Part shown: positions 1 through 8,782 of the stretch, piece after piece
How positions within the stretch are numbered: position 1 is the stretch's first letter
Layout: each line of letters begins with the position of its first letter
Assembly: GCA_965662575.1 (NCBI GenBank)
Contig: CBFIHN010000007.1
Span: 1 to 49,374, forward strand
Reading direction: 5' to 3'
Source: CBFIHN01 sp965662575
GTDB taxonomy: Bacteria > Pseudomonadota > Gammaproteobacteria > Francisellales > CACEW01
Length of the DNA stretch: 49,374 nt
Notes under the pieces: model-generated
Seen by the model: the letters and a program-made list of their open reading frames with translations, nothing else
Told to the model about the DNA's origin: nothing
The model's database searches: none
Program-made: the position numbers and the translations under genes

Positions 1-1645
1 TTTTTTGATAGTATTCTTTTCCCACCGAGTTCGCATTAGTGGACATTGCCCTAAAAATATCTTTTTTGGGGGAATCATTGGGACTATGCCGTTGTAAAAG
101 CTCAAGAGCTAGGTCAAGATAGTTCTTGGCTTCGACTAAATTAATCTTGGGGTAGGCAGACTTTGGCTCAAGCACGTCATAACACCAGGTCCACAAGAAT
201 TCGTTATCTTTATCTTTTGGTTGGTGATATTGAAGATATTGTTTTAGGGCATTAGCCAGTAAGTATTTATTTTCATTCATTACCCGACCTTTGACCATTG
301 CCGGTATCATATCCAGTCGTGCAAAAAATGTTTCGGGCTTAATTGTTTTGTCTTCCTTTAAACAATCGATAACCCAGAGCATTATCGATGCGGCGCCACC
401 GCGGTCTATCCCATCTTTGCAGGTGATGTTGTAACTAGCCGGTTGGATCTTTTCTAATACATATCGGGCAAAAGTAACATTGATAAAGTAATAGGAAAGC
501 GCTGAAAACTCTTGTTCTGTCAATTTTTTCGGCGGATCGTTATTTAGTAGTAGGAAGTTTTTTGCTGCGTCCTCTATAGATTTTTTTAAATCTGCCGGTA
601 ATTGATTACCATTAATACCAAGTTCTTTTTTAATTTTTTCGCTCAAATAAAAATCATACCGGTTATGTAAAATCCCCTTGGTTATTTTTTCTTTCCATTC
701 CTCGATTGTGAACTTCGGAGAGCACCCTTTGATATGCAGTGTGGGAGACTCTGGCATGAGCAGCTTGCCTTGAGCTGGGGTTGTTAGTAGGTAAAGATTG
801 TTTGTTTTTTTCTCATAGTCATATGCTTTTTCAATCAAGCGCTTTTCACTGGTATCTTGGCTGTTCATTTTATTAAAATAGACATGAGGTTCCTTGAGAT
901 TTGAAAAATAGTCACGATAGAAAGGATTGACTTGTCGGTGCTGACCATCATGTTCAATGATCGTACCCATACTAATTTCGACAGTTTCTTTGGTTTTATC
1001 TATAAAGTGATCAGAGGATTGCTTTGATAAAGCCTGGTAACTTTCTCCTCCTTCTGGGCCAATGTCTTTTTGGTTGTTGACTGAGTAGCTAGGGCGGTAG
1101 CTTGCCTTAGCAGGTAAAATCATTGGAACGCGGGTCCTTTGCGTAGGCTCATAACGTCTGAGATAGCCTAGCCCTGGAATGACTGCTGTATAATCTGCAA
1201 TCCTAGTTTTTTTACTACCAACATCCTGTGGTAGGTAGGGGTTATAGTGGGTTGAGGTATCTTTTAGGTGGTTAATATATCTTCCAATGCTTTTTTGATT
1301 GAGGCTTAATTCTCCAATTTTTTTTTCTAGGCATTCCTCAAAAATTTTGTCAGAAATAATGGGTTGAATGTTCTTCTTTTTTTGATCCTTTGGCTGCTGC
1401 TTCAGCTTTTTGTGATACTGCCGGTACTTTTCCCCGTAAGATATTGCGGGGTAATACTCGTATTTATTTTGATTTCGGATTTTCTCTGCAAATAGTGCAT
1501 GATAGAATACATAATTAATTAATGCATCGAATCCCGATAACTCGATGCTTTTTTTGTTCTGTGATTCAACAAGTTCCTCTTTAGGTGACGAGAAAAATGG
1601 TAGTTTGATTTTTTTAGGCGGAAAGTGATATTGGTATTTGGGCAT
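1..1645 (-). CDS. Putative secreted CX5R phosphoinositide phosphatase (SidP-like effector), 3' end beyond window
   Basis: The frame is open from an ATG at 1645 to the window edge, giving 548 residues without a stop, so the C-terminus is missing. I checked every codon of this frame and found no interruption. Residues 409-415 read C-K-D-G-I-D-R followed by GG, a CX5R P-loop of the cysteine-phosphatase type. Legionella SidP/SidF and the SopB/IpgD family use such a motif to dephosphorylate phosphoinositides of the host cell; the KDGID spacing is closest to SidP as I remember it. About 35 residues further on is a conserved-looking MVKGRVMNEN stretch. There is no N-terminal signal peptide or membrane segment, which fits a type IV-type secreted effector. 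The rest of the protein is rich in Lys, Tyr and Asn and more AT-rich than the neighbouring housekeeping genes, which hints at separate ancestry. The phosphatase fold is well supported by the motif. Host targeting and substrate are inference. Confidence 0.7.
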   Translation of the reverse strand, partial: MPKYQYHFPPKKIKLPFFSSPKEELVESQNKKSIELSGFDALINYVFYHALFAEKIRNQNKYEYYPAISYGEKYRQYHKKLKQQPKDQKKKNIQPIISDKIFEECLEKKIGELSLNQKSIGRYINHLKDTSTHYNPYLPQDVGSKKTRIADYTAVIPGLGYLRRYEPTQRTRVPMILPAKASYRPSYSVNNQKDIGPEGGESYQALSKQSSDHFIDKTKETVEISMGTIIEHDGQHRQVNPFYRDYFSNLKEPHVYFNKMNSQDTSEKRLIEKAYDYEKKTNNLYLLTTPAQGKLLMPESPTLHIKGCSPKFTIEEWKEKITKGILHNRYDFYLSEKIKKELGINGNQLPADLKKSIEDAAKNFLLLNNDPPKKLTEQEFSALSYYFINVTFARYVLEKIQPASYNITCKDGIDRGGAASIMLWVIDCLKEDKTIKPETFFARLDMIPAMVKGRVMNENKYLLANALKQYLQYHQPKDKDNEFLWTWCYDVLEPKSAYPKINLVEAKNYLDLALELLQRHSPNDSPKKDIFRAMSTNANSVGKEYYQK

Positions 1646-1773
1646 ATGAAACTTCTTTTCATAACATTGGTTGAATACAACAAAGTGTGAACTTCTATAT
1701 TGACTTGATTGATCTGTTATCAGGTTTCATTCCTGCCATCCAAAGGATTTAAGTAATCAATTTAGAGTTCTCA

Positions 1774-1977
1774 TCATCGTTTTATCAATGAAGATGGACT
1801 AACTGATTCAACCCATTGGTATAGATCATCTGTTAACCAAAAATTCACCAAAAATAAGTAACCTTCATGTTTCAATCTAGCGATCAAATTGCTAAATTGC
1901 AATATTTTTTTGTAACAGGGATAGAAAGCGTTCTTTTTTGAAGGATCTTCGTAAATAAAAAGTTCAAATGACGTCAA
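1774..1977 (-). CDS. Hypothetical small protein overlapping ribF stop
   Basis: A 67-residue frame begins with TTG inside the ribF stop region (the TTG and the TGA share bases), an arrangement that would permit coupled translation. The product is unrecognised. It is rich in aromatic residues (two Trp, many Phe and Tyr) and has a Lys/Arg-containing middle that could form a helix. There is no signal peptide. It could be a real small gene, the remnant of a longer one, or a chance frame. No independent ribosome site or promoter is visible and the start is a rare codon. Position at the end of the minus-strand ribF transcript is the main argument in favour. Confidence 0.3.
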   Translation of the reverse strand: MTSFELFIYEDPSKKNAFYPCYKKILQFSNLIARLKHEGYLFLVNFWLTDDLYQWVESVSPSSLIKR

Positions 1978-2918
1978 TGCGCTGCGTTTATGTGAGCAAT
2001 ATCTTGCTGAATTTGAGCTTTTAGTGCGGCAAATGATGAGAATTTTTTTTCATCGCGCAATTTACGTTGGAAGATAACGGTAATGGTCTCGCCATAGCAC
2101 TCACGATTAAAATCTAAGAGGTAGACCTCAAGTAACCGGCTAGATTGATTGGTTGTGGGGCGCCGGCCAACATTTGCCACACCGCGATAGGTGTTATTAT
2201 CAAGGCCTTTAACAAGGACGTCATAGACGCCATGCACGGCCACAGGCAGGTGCAGCCGAATGTTTAGAGTTGGAAAGCCTAATTGGCGCCCGCGCTTGTC
2301 GCCGTGGTGAATGCGACCTGATAATTGGTAAGGATGTCCCAAGAGTTTTTCAGCTAGAGAAAAATCACCGGTGATAACGGCTTGACGCGCTTGGCTGCTG
2401 CTGGTGCGAATACCCTGCTGCTTTAGTGTTTTGGTATCGCTGACCGTAAAATTACATTGCTGCCCAAGTTGTTGCAATAATTCAAAATTACCTTGGCGTT
2501 GAAAGCCAAAGCGACAGTCATCACCAAGAATCACGTGTTGAATACGTAAACCATCAACTAAAATGGTTTTGACGAAATCCTGTGCCAGGATTTGCGAAAA
2601 TTGATTATTGAAGCGCAGACATAGCACTTGATCAATACCAAATTGCTTGAGAAATATTAGCTTATCACGCAAACGCATTAAGCGTGGGGTTGCCAGCTCT
2701 GGCGCAAAAAATTCTTTAGGTTGTGGCTCGAAAAGAATGACAGTGCTGGGTGATTGGTGCTCTTTGGCTTCTCGGATAAGTTGTCGTAATACTTGCTGGT
2801 GTCCACGGTGCATGCCATCAAATGCTCCGATAGTGGCAACACAGGGTGATAATGCGTTGTGTAGGTTCATCATGCCGCGAATAAATTTCATTTTGTTTTG
2901 TTGATGTATTTTGCTCAT
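1974..2918 (-). CDS. ribF: Bifunctional riboflavin kinase / FMN adenylyltransferase RibF
   Basis: RibF phosphorylates riboflavin to FMN and adenylates FMN to FAD in the cytoplasm. The N-terminal nucleotidyltransferase domain shows the GxFDGMHRGHQ signature at residues 31-41, with the HxGH-type ATP site. The C-terminal flavokinase domain begins around residue 200 and carries GRQLGFPTLN, the family's GFPTxN motif, followed by HGVYDV. The length of 314 residues is typical. The ATG at 2918 overlaps the uup stop as ATGA. A second ATG at 2891 (residue 10, giving MKFIRG) aligns better with the usual family N-terminus, so the true start may be there. ribF is often followed by ileS; here it is not. 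Confidence 0.93.
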   Translation of the reverse strand: MSKIHQQNKMKFIRGMMNLHNALSPCVATIGAFDGMHRGHQQVLRQLIREAKEHQSPSTVILFEPQPKEFFAPELATPRLMRLRDKLIFLKQFGIDQVLCLRFNNQFSQILAQDFVKTILVDGLRIQHVILGDDCRFGFQRQGNFELLQQLGQQCNFTVSDTKTLKQQGIRTSSSQARQAVITGDFSLAEKLLGHPYQLSGRIHHGDKRGRQLGFPTLNIRLHLPVAVHGVYDVLVKGLDNNTYRGVANVGRRPTTNQSSRLLEVYLLDFNRECYGETITVIFQRKLRDEKKFSSFAALKAQIQQDIAHINAAH

Positions 2919-4792
2919 GCTTTTGTATCTAAATATTCCCAGCGCGTAAAAGCGGCGTCAAGTTGCTGTTCTAAATCTTTGAGAACCTGTTGTTCAATCA
3001 CGATGATTTCTTGATTTTGCTGATAAAAATCAGGGTCGGCGAGCTGTTGCTGTTGCTGTTCAATCTGTTGTTCTAGCGTGCTAATTTTATCGGGTAGGGC
3101 CGTTAGCTCAAGTTCCTCTGCATAGGTCAATTTCATTTTTTTAGGTGCTGGCTTAGCTTGTGTCTCCTCTGCTTTAGATGCTAATTTTTTTTCAGGTATT
3201 TTTCGTTGACGCAGCCAGTCGTGATAGCCACCAATATATTCTTGTAAGGGTTGGTTGGGGTCAAAGACAATGGTGCTGGTTACAACATGGTCAAGAAAAC
3301 GTCGATCATGGCTGACAACAATCAGAGTTCCTGGGTATTCGACCAGCATACCTTCGAGTAGTTCTAGTGTTTCCATGTCAAGATCATTGGTCGGTTCATC
3401 AAGTACCAGTAGATTATTGGGTTGTGCCAGGAGCTTAGCAAGTAATAGGCGATTGCGCTCACCACCAGAGAGCTGTGCCACTGAGGTTCGTGCCCGCTCT
3501 GCACTGAACAAAAAACGCTTTAAATAAGCCAATACATGCTGATGCTTGCCATTAAAAGTGACAAATTCACTACCATCAGCAACGTTGTCGGCTAGTGTGG
3601 TGTTTTCATCGAGTTGGCTGCGCATTTGGTCGAGGTACGCGATGTCTAAATTGGCCCCATGTTTCACTGTGCCAGAAGTGGGAGTGGTTAAGCCAAGAAG
3701 GATGTTGACTAAACTGGTCTTGCCACAGCCATTGGCGCCAAGAATACCAATTTTATCCCCGTGATTGATTTGAATAGAAAATTGCTCGAATAGATTTTTT
3801 CCTTCATAGGTCAAGCCGATGTTGTGTGCGCGAATGACTATCCGACCGGAGTGATCAATTTTATTCAATGCTAGCGTTGCTTTGCGCTCAATATCCCGGC
3901 GTTGCGCGCGTTGCTCACGCATGGCCTTCAAAGCACGGACTCGACCTTCATTGCGCGTGCGTCTGGCTTTAATCCCCTGACGAATCCAAGTTTCTTCTTG
4001 TGCCAGCCTTTTATCGAATAAGGCATTTTGGTTTTTTTCAGTGGTGAGTAAGGTGGATTTATGTTCAAGGAATCGATCATAGCTTCCTTCGTAACTAATC
4101 AAAAAACCACGATCTAACTCAACAATGCGGGTCGCAATTTGACTGAGAAATTCACGGTCATGGGTAATAAATAGAAGGCAGCCTCCAAAGCTAGGCAAAT
4201 AATTCTCTAGCCATTGAATAGAGTCAATATCAAGATGGTTGGTGGGTTCATCAAGCAATAAAATGTCTGGTTTGCTTACCAAGGCTCTAGCCAATAATAC
4301 ACGCCGTTTTAAGCCACCAGATAACGCAGAAAATTCAAGTTGCGTTGGCAAAGCCAGTTTAGATAGGGTGGTATGGACTTGTTGTTGCAGTTGCCAGCCC
4401 TGTTGTGCATCAATCTCTTGCTGTAGCTGGGCAAGTTTTTTTAATGCCAGTTGGTCATTGGGATCAAGCTTGGCACTGAGTTGTTCGTAAGCTTGAATTG
4501 TTTTGCCTTGTTCGCCCAACCCCTGTAAAACAATCTCTAAAATAGGGCCGTGTATATCCGTCGGTACATCCTGTGCTAGTGCAGCAATTTTCAGCCCTTT
4601 GCGATAGATGATGTCACCACTATCCAGTGCATACATCCCTTGCAGTGTTTTGAGCAAAGTGCTTTTGCCAGCGCCATTTCGACCAAGCAAGCCAATACGT
4701 TCACCTGCGTTGATAACTAAATTGATTTGATCAAATAGCGGTTTCTCACCGAGTTGTAGTGATACATCGCGAAAGGTGACTAATGCAGACAT
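2915..4792 (-). CDS. uup: ABC-F ATPase, Uup type
   Basis: This is a 625-residue soluble protein with two tandem ABC ATPase domains and no membrane segment, the ABC-F architecture. Domain 1 has Walker A GRNGAGKS at residues 37-44, signature LSGG and Walker B LLLDEPTNHLD. Domain 2 has GANGCGKT, LSGGERNR and LVLDEPTNDLD. Between them is the charged inter-domain linker (KARRTRNEGRVRAL). The C-terminal 80 residues are Gln- and Glu-rich and look like the coiled-coil extension of Uup, which distinguishes it from EttA and YheS. ABC-F proteins act on the ribosome; Uup has also been tied to branched-DNA handling and transposon excision. The stop overlaps the ribF ATG by the ATGA arrangement, so the two are probably co-transcribed. 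Confidence 0.92.
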   Translation of the reverse strand: MSALVTFRDVSLQLGEKPLFDQINLVINAGERIGLLGRNGAGKSTLLKTLQGMYALDSGDIIYRKGLKIAALAQDVPTDIHGPILEIVLQGLGEQGKTIQAYEQLSAKLDPNDQLALKKLAQLQQEIDAQQGWQLQQQVHTTLSKLALPTQLEFSALSGGLKRRVLLARALVSKPDILLLDEPTNHLDIDSIQWLENYLPSFGGCLLFITHDREFLSQIATRIVELDRGFLISYEGSYDRFLEHKSTLLTTEKNQNALFDKRLAQEETWIRQGIKARRTRNEGRVRALKAMREQRAQRRDIERKATLALNKIDHSGRIVIRAHNIGLTYEGKNLFEQFSIQINHGDKIGILGANGCGKTSLVNILLGLTTPTSGTVKHGANLDIAYLDQMRSQLDENTTLADNVADGSEFVTFNGKHQHVLAYLKRFLFSAERARTSVAQLSGGERNRLLLAKLLAQPNNLLVLDEPTNDLDMETLELLEGMLVEYPGTLIVVSHDRRFLDHVVTSTIVFDPNQPLQEYIGGYHDWLRQRKIPEKKLASKAEETQAKPAPKKMKLTYAEELELTALPDKISTLEQQIEQQQQQLADPDFYQQNQEIIVIEQQVLKDLEQQLDAAFTRWEYLDTKA

Positions 4793-4910
4793 TGCTTAGC
4801 TTGCAGATATTCTGTGGTGAGGATAGCAACTTAAATCAAGCCCGTCTAGATTGATTTTATGTGGATGAATCGTTACCATGATTTTTCGTTTCTGCACCTT
4901 CAATTTTACC

Positions 4911-5096
4911 ATGGACTTAAAAGCGCTTGCCTTGGCCTTGCATGATCTGCAAAAAGCCTTAAAAAATTTGCCTGAAGATGCGTTTAAACAGCGTTTACGC
5001 TCAATGACGGATGAGTTGGAAGAAACCCTTAAACGAGAGCGTATTCTCCGTAATGAAAGTAAGAACTTTAAGTTGACGAGTCAATCCGAGGAATAA
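4911..5096 (+). CDS. Small helical hypothetical protein (61 aa)
   Basis: This plus-strand frame lies between minus-strand uup and tilS. The ATG at 4911 gives a 61-residue, strongly helical, charged product starting MDLKALALALHDL and ending in a Glu/Lys-rich stretch. An upstream in-frame ATG at 4878 would add 11 residues of unlike composition. Leucines and charges are spaced as in a coiled coil. There is no signal peptide. The last 29 bases overlap the 3' end of tilS on the other strand. I recognise no family. The composition and the fact that it fills the space between two genes argue that it is real, but no clear ribosome-binding site is seen. Confidence 0.5.
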   Translation: MDLKALALALHDLQKALKNLPEDAFKQRLRSMTDELEETLKRERILRNESKNFKLTSQSEE

Positions 5097-6288
5097 ATAA
5101 TAATTGCTGCTGATAGCAGACGAATGGAATCGTCGAACGTATCCAGGGCGGAATGCCTTCTTGCTGTAGTATCTTCTTGATAGGGCGTGTCTGTCCTTTC
5201 CACTGAAGTGTTGTTAGATTATCACGAAAATCGATATAGACTTGTTGCCAATCAAAGCAGGTTGTTGCGAGCGGGATATGTTTTGGCTGGATAACAAAGC
5301 CATTAATTTCAAGATCCGTTGTTCCAGTCCATGTAATGCGGGTATTTTGAGCCTGTTGCCATGGGGGTAATACGGCATAAAGTTGCCCTTGGTAGCGTCG
5401 TAGACTATAGCCATTAGCTAATGCTATCAACGGATTTTTGTCATTGGCGGCACCGAGTTGCTGCCATAGTTCGTTGAGTTGCATATGACGGATTTTAGGG
5501 AAATGAATCTGTTGTAGCCAATAACGGATTAAATTGTTAAAGCGTGGTTGGTTGAGTGTTTGTAGATGGTTGATAGCTAATTGTTTGACTGAATGCCCTG
5601 CAGAGCTTAAGTCTGAAGCTGCCAGTTGTTCGCAGAGCATCTGTTGTTCAGCGCAGCGTTGTGCGCTCTTATCGATCATTTTCAGCGCTTGTGGCCAACG
5701 TCTTTTCAGTAATGGCATTATTTTTTGACGGAGATAGTTACGATCATAGCGTAGATCTTGATTGCTATCATCTTCAATCCAATGGAGCTGATGTTGTTTG
5801 GCATAGTCCAATAACTGCTGACGCGAAAATGCTCGTAGTGGACGCAGCAGTTTCCCTTTTCCTAGAATTCTCTCTGTTGGCATAGCCGATAAACCTTTCG
5901 GGCCAGCAGCACGCATGAGTTGTAGTAAAACAGTTTCCGCCTGATCATCGGCATGTTGGCCAGTGAGTAGCAAGTTGTTTTTATCTTCTAGGTAGTGGGC
6001 AAAAGCTTGATAGCGCTGTTCCCGAGCCCAAGCCTCAACGCTTTGGCCTTTTTGTGGCCGCTCTGTCAGTATTATGCTGTGGTAAGGTATATGCAGTTGC
6101 TGACAAATTGTCTGGCAGTGTGTTGCCCATTTATCTGCTTTTTTTTGCAATTGGTGATTGATGTGTAGAGCGGTGAGTTTATCGCGGTATTGACTATTTG
6201 CTAAGATATGCAATAAAACGGTGGAGTCTAATCCTCCACTGTAGCCAAGCCATAGCTGTTGGCATTGGTAGTGATTGAGGAATGTCAT
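5068..6288 (-). CDS. tilS: tRNA(Ile)-lysidine synthetase TilS
   Basis: TilS attaches lysine to C34 of the CAU-anticodon tRNA(Ile), changing it from AUG to AUA decoding; it is essential. The N-terminal PP-loop SGGLDS lies about 17 residues from the chosen start, followed by the GQHADDQAET motif of the family and the conserved RPL region. The C-terminal substrate-recognition part ends in a WIR-type motif. The frame can be extended to 6402, but that start is a TTG inside accA. The ATG at 6288 has AAAGGCGG just upstream and places the PP-loop where it is in E. coli TilS; the ATGs at 6303 and 6348 are alternatives. It directly follows accA, as in Legionella relatives. Confidence 0.92.
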   Translation of the reverse strand: MTFLNHYQCQQLWLGYSGGLDSTVLLHILANSQYRDKLTALHINHQLQKKADKWATHCQTICQQLHIPYHSIILTERPQKGQSVEAWAREQRYQAFAHYLEDKNNLLLTGQHADDQAETVLLQLMRAAGPKGLSAMPTERILGKGKLLRPLRAFSRQQLLDYAKQHQLHWIEDDSNQDLRYDRNYLRQKIMPLLKRRWPQALKMIDKSAQRCAEQQMLCEQLAASDLSSAGHSVKQLAINHLQTLNQPRFNNLIRYWLQQIHFPKIRHMQLNELWQQLGAANDKNPLIALANGYSLRRYQGQLYAVLPPWQQAQNTRITWTGTTDLEINGFVIQPKHIPLATTCFDWQQVYIDFRDNLTTLQWKGQTRPIKKILQQEGIPPWIRSTIPFVCYQQQLLFIPRIDSST

Positions 6289-6370
6289 GACCGCCTTTAT
6301 CATCGGATCATGCCGGTTGTTTCCCCTAGTTTTTATCTTGGGGCTCATGACTAAAAATGAAACAGGTCGT

Positions 6371-7333
6371 TCACTTTGTTGTTTTCGCCTGGAATTCACC
6401 AAATGCCATTAAACGTTGATAGCGTTGTTCAAGCAGTTGATCCGTACTCAGTTTTTCAAGCTGACTCATTTGGCCTAATATTGCTTTTTTCACTAAGTCC
6501 GAGGCTGCGGCATAATCACGATGAGCGCCACCTAGAGGCTCTTTGATAACGTCATCGACTAGGGCCAGTTCGTGTAAACGTTTGGCCGTAATGCCCATAA
6601 TTTCAGCTGCTTGTGGTGCTTTTTCAGCGGTTTTCCATAAAATGGTTGCACAACCTTCTGGTGAAATGGTTGCAAAATAGCTGTACTGCATCATTAACAG
6701 GCAATCACCAACTCCAATCCCTAACGCGCCACCTGAGCAGCCTTCACCAATCACCACGCAAATAACAGGAACCTTTAATGTTGACATGACTTCAAGATTT
6801 TTCGCAATTGCTTCACTTTGGCCGCGTTCTTCAGCTTGGATACCCGGATAGGCCCCGGGTGTGTCAATCAGCGTGATGATAGGTAATTTAAAGCGCTCAG
6901 CTAAGGTCATCAAGCGTAAAGCTTTACGATAGCCCTCAGGATGTGGCATGCCAAAGTTACGGTATAGTTTTTGTTTGGTATCGCGGCCTTTTTGTTGGCC
7001 AATAATCATCACCGGTTTACCATTAATACGCGCGATGCCGCCAACAATCGCATGATCATCAGCAAATTGGCGATCGCCATGTAATTCATCGAAATCAGTA
7101 AAAATATGCTCGATATAGTTCAGCGCATAGGGGCGCATAGGGTGGCGTGCTAGTTGAATAATTTCCCAATCAGTCAATTTGCTAAATACAGATTCTGTGA
7201 GGCGTCGACTTTTTTCTTCGAGTTTGCTGACTTCTTCAATAATATTGAGGTCTTGTTCGGAGTCTACTTGGCGTAACGCGTCGATTTTGGCTTCAAGTTC
7301 GGCAATCGGTGCTTCAAAATCTAGAAACTGCAT
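6371..7333 (-). CDS. accA: Acetyl-CoA carboxylase carboxyltransferase subunit alpha
   Basis: AccA pairs with AccD to move the carboxyl group from biotin to acetyl-CoA, the first committed step of fatty-acid synthesis. The 320-residue length equals that of E. coli AccA (about 319) and the N-terminus FLDFEAPIAELEAKID matches the family closely. The crotonase-type core is visible: TLIDTPGAYPG around the middle, then GEGCSGGALGIGVGD and the YSYFATISPEGCA segment. AGG about 9 bases upstream of the ATG supports the start. The gene lies 24 bases after the MFS transporter and just before tilS, so the three may share a transcript. Confidence 0.96.
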   Translation of the reverse strand: MQFLDFEAPIAELEAKIDALRQVDSEQDLNIIEEVSKLEEKSRRLTESVFSKLTDWEIIQLARHPMRPYALNYIEHIFTDFDELHGDRQFADDHAIVGGIARINGKPVMIIGQQKGRDTKQKLYRNFGMPHPEGYRKALRLMTLAERFKLPIITLIDTPGAYPGIQAEERGQSEAIAKNLEVMSTLKVPVICVVIGEGCSGGALGIGVGDCLLMMQYSYFATISPEGCATILWKTAEKAPQAAEIMGITAKRLHELALVDDVIKEPLGGAHRDYAAASDLVKKAILGQMSQLEKLSTDQLLEQRYQRLMAFGEFQAKTTK

Positions 7334-7357
7334 AAAGTGGCTACCTGGTTTTAAAAA

Positions 7358-8611
7358 TTAGTGGATGATTTTAGCTGATGTATGTCGTAAAAACCACAAT
7401 AGTGTAAAGCCCAACAGAATGTAGATAGGCAAAATAGCCAGGGCGTAATGATAATCAGCTAAGGCAAAATGCTCATGATTATGCACAGTACCATGATGGA
7501 ATAGGTCTAGTAAGTGACCAGTTAATGGTTCACTAAACGCACTAAATACCGCATCACCCGTATTGATCATGGCAACGACGGTTGCTGCCAACGCCAGGCG
7601 GTTAATATCTCGACCAATCGCAAAGCCAAGCATAAATGAACTGGTGCCAAAACCGAACAAGAATAGGCAAACACCTAAGGCCCAAAAAGGTAGAGGGATA
7701 TAGATAATCAGGATGATGGCAATTAAGGCAAGTGCCATACTAAAAGCCATGACTCTGAGGCGCCCACCGAGTCGATCGGAGAGAAAACCCAGAATGGGGC
7801 TGCCGACTGCCACCCCGACAAAGCATAGTGATACATAGCTGGCTGAATCGGTGAGGTCTAAGTGATAAGCTGTTTGTAAAAAAGGGTTGCCCCATAAGCC
7901 ACCGAATACAGCCAATGGCGCAAATATCAGGCCACTATTTAGCGCAAGGATCCAGTTGTCTTTCGATTGTAAGACTTGCGTGAAATCCTTGAGTTTGAGC
8001 TTTTCTTTGGGTCGATGTGTTGAGTGGGTTGGCTTTTTTTTGTCGCGGACAATGATAAAAAATAGTGCGGCAAGTATGATGCCAACAAAAGCGCAGTCTT
8101 TGAGTGTTGCGCGCCAGCCAACGCTATGTACTAACATGGCCAAGGGTGTTTGACCAAACAAGGAGCCAATCATAGCCGCTGAAGCCAGTAGGCCAGCGGC
8201 AAACGCAAATTGCTTGGCAGGTAACCATGTTGCCGCCATGCGCATGTAGCTGACTGTGGCAAAAGCCGCGCCAATACCAACAATAGCACGGGCAATGGCG
8301 GCGCTACTCACGGCCTCTGATTGAGCAAAAAACCACGTGCCGATGGCGCAGATGATAATGGCAAACGTTGCCAAATATCTGGTGCTAAATCGGTCTAATA
8401 GCGGGCCAGCAAAGAGTTGTGTGATCGTATAAGAGTAAAAAAACATCGCAGCTAAGTTACCTAGCCCAGCCCCATTGACATGAAAAAAACCAATTAATTC
8501 AGCCGTCATGACACTGGGTGACACTTGCAATATGTAGTTGTAGAAAAGAAATAGCGCGCAAGCTGCAAGCACTGTCCATGGATAAGCAAGCGAATTCTTG
8601 AGTTGTGGCAT
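7358..8611 (-). CDS. MFS transporter
   Basis: This is a 417-residue membrane protein with about 12 hydrophobic segments in two halves separated by a charged loop (KKKPTHSTHRPKEKLKLK, near residue 190-210). MFS signatures are seen as the GPLLDRFSTR loop between helices 2 and 3 and the matching FLSDRLGGRLR loop in the second half. The N-terminus (WTVLAACALFLFYNYILQVSPSV) resembles the Legionella/Francisella Pht-like group used for amino-acid or nucleoside uptake in host cells, although substrate cannot be read from sequence. It is divergently arranged from the cinA-like gene across about 170 bases and precedes accA by 24 bases. Confidence 0.85.
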   Translation of the reverse strand: MPQLKNSLAYPWTVLAACALFLFYNYILQVSPSVMTAELIGFFHVNGAGLGNLAAMFFYSYTITQLFAGPLLDRFSTRYLATFAIIICAIGTWFFAQSEAVSSAAIARAIVGIGAAFATVSYMRMAATWLPAKQFAFAAGLLASAAMIGSLFGQTPLAMLVHSVGWRATLKDCAFVGIILAALFFIIVRDKKKPTHSTHRPKEKLKLKDFTQVLQSKDNWILALNSGLIFAPLAVFGGLWGNPFLQTAYHLDLTDSASYVSLCFVGVAVGSPILGFLSDRLGGRLRVMAFSMALALIAIILIIYIPLPFWALGVCLFLFGFGTSSFMLGFAIGRDINRLALAATVVAMINTGDAVFSAFSEPLTGHLLDLFHHGTVHNHEHFALADYHYALAILPIYILLGFTLLWFLRHTSAKIIH

Positions 8612-8709
8612 TGAATTTAAGGTGGTGTTTTTTTATGTAATTATGGTGAGGAAACTAGCATGTCATGGTGAGGGTGTCAATTAACTGGCTTTTTCGAGTC
8701 ATCAACACC

Positions 8710-8718
8710 TGTTATAGT
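8710..8718 (+). promoter_or_regulatory. Candidate extended -10 promoter for the cinA-like gene
   Basis: TG-T-TATAGT forms an extended -10 element about 65 bases before the ATG at 8783. No good -35 is seen, which is acceptable for an extended -10 promoter. It lies in the divergent region shared with the MFS transporter. Assigned by eye only. Confidence 0.35.
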
Positions 8719-8782
8719 TTACTCAGCATCTATATTGACTATTTTGGTTGAAAACATGAACGTAAGTCATGAGGAAACTGTT

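Noticed and set aside
4239..4490. Plus-strand frame antisense to uup
   Set aside because: Antisense shadow with low-complexity Ser and Cys composition; uup is fully intact on the other strand.
6289..6402. N-terminal extension of tilS
   Set aside because: It begins with TTG inside accA and adds a basic, poorly conserved stretch; the ATG at 6288 fits the family and has a better ribosome site.
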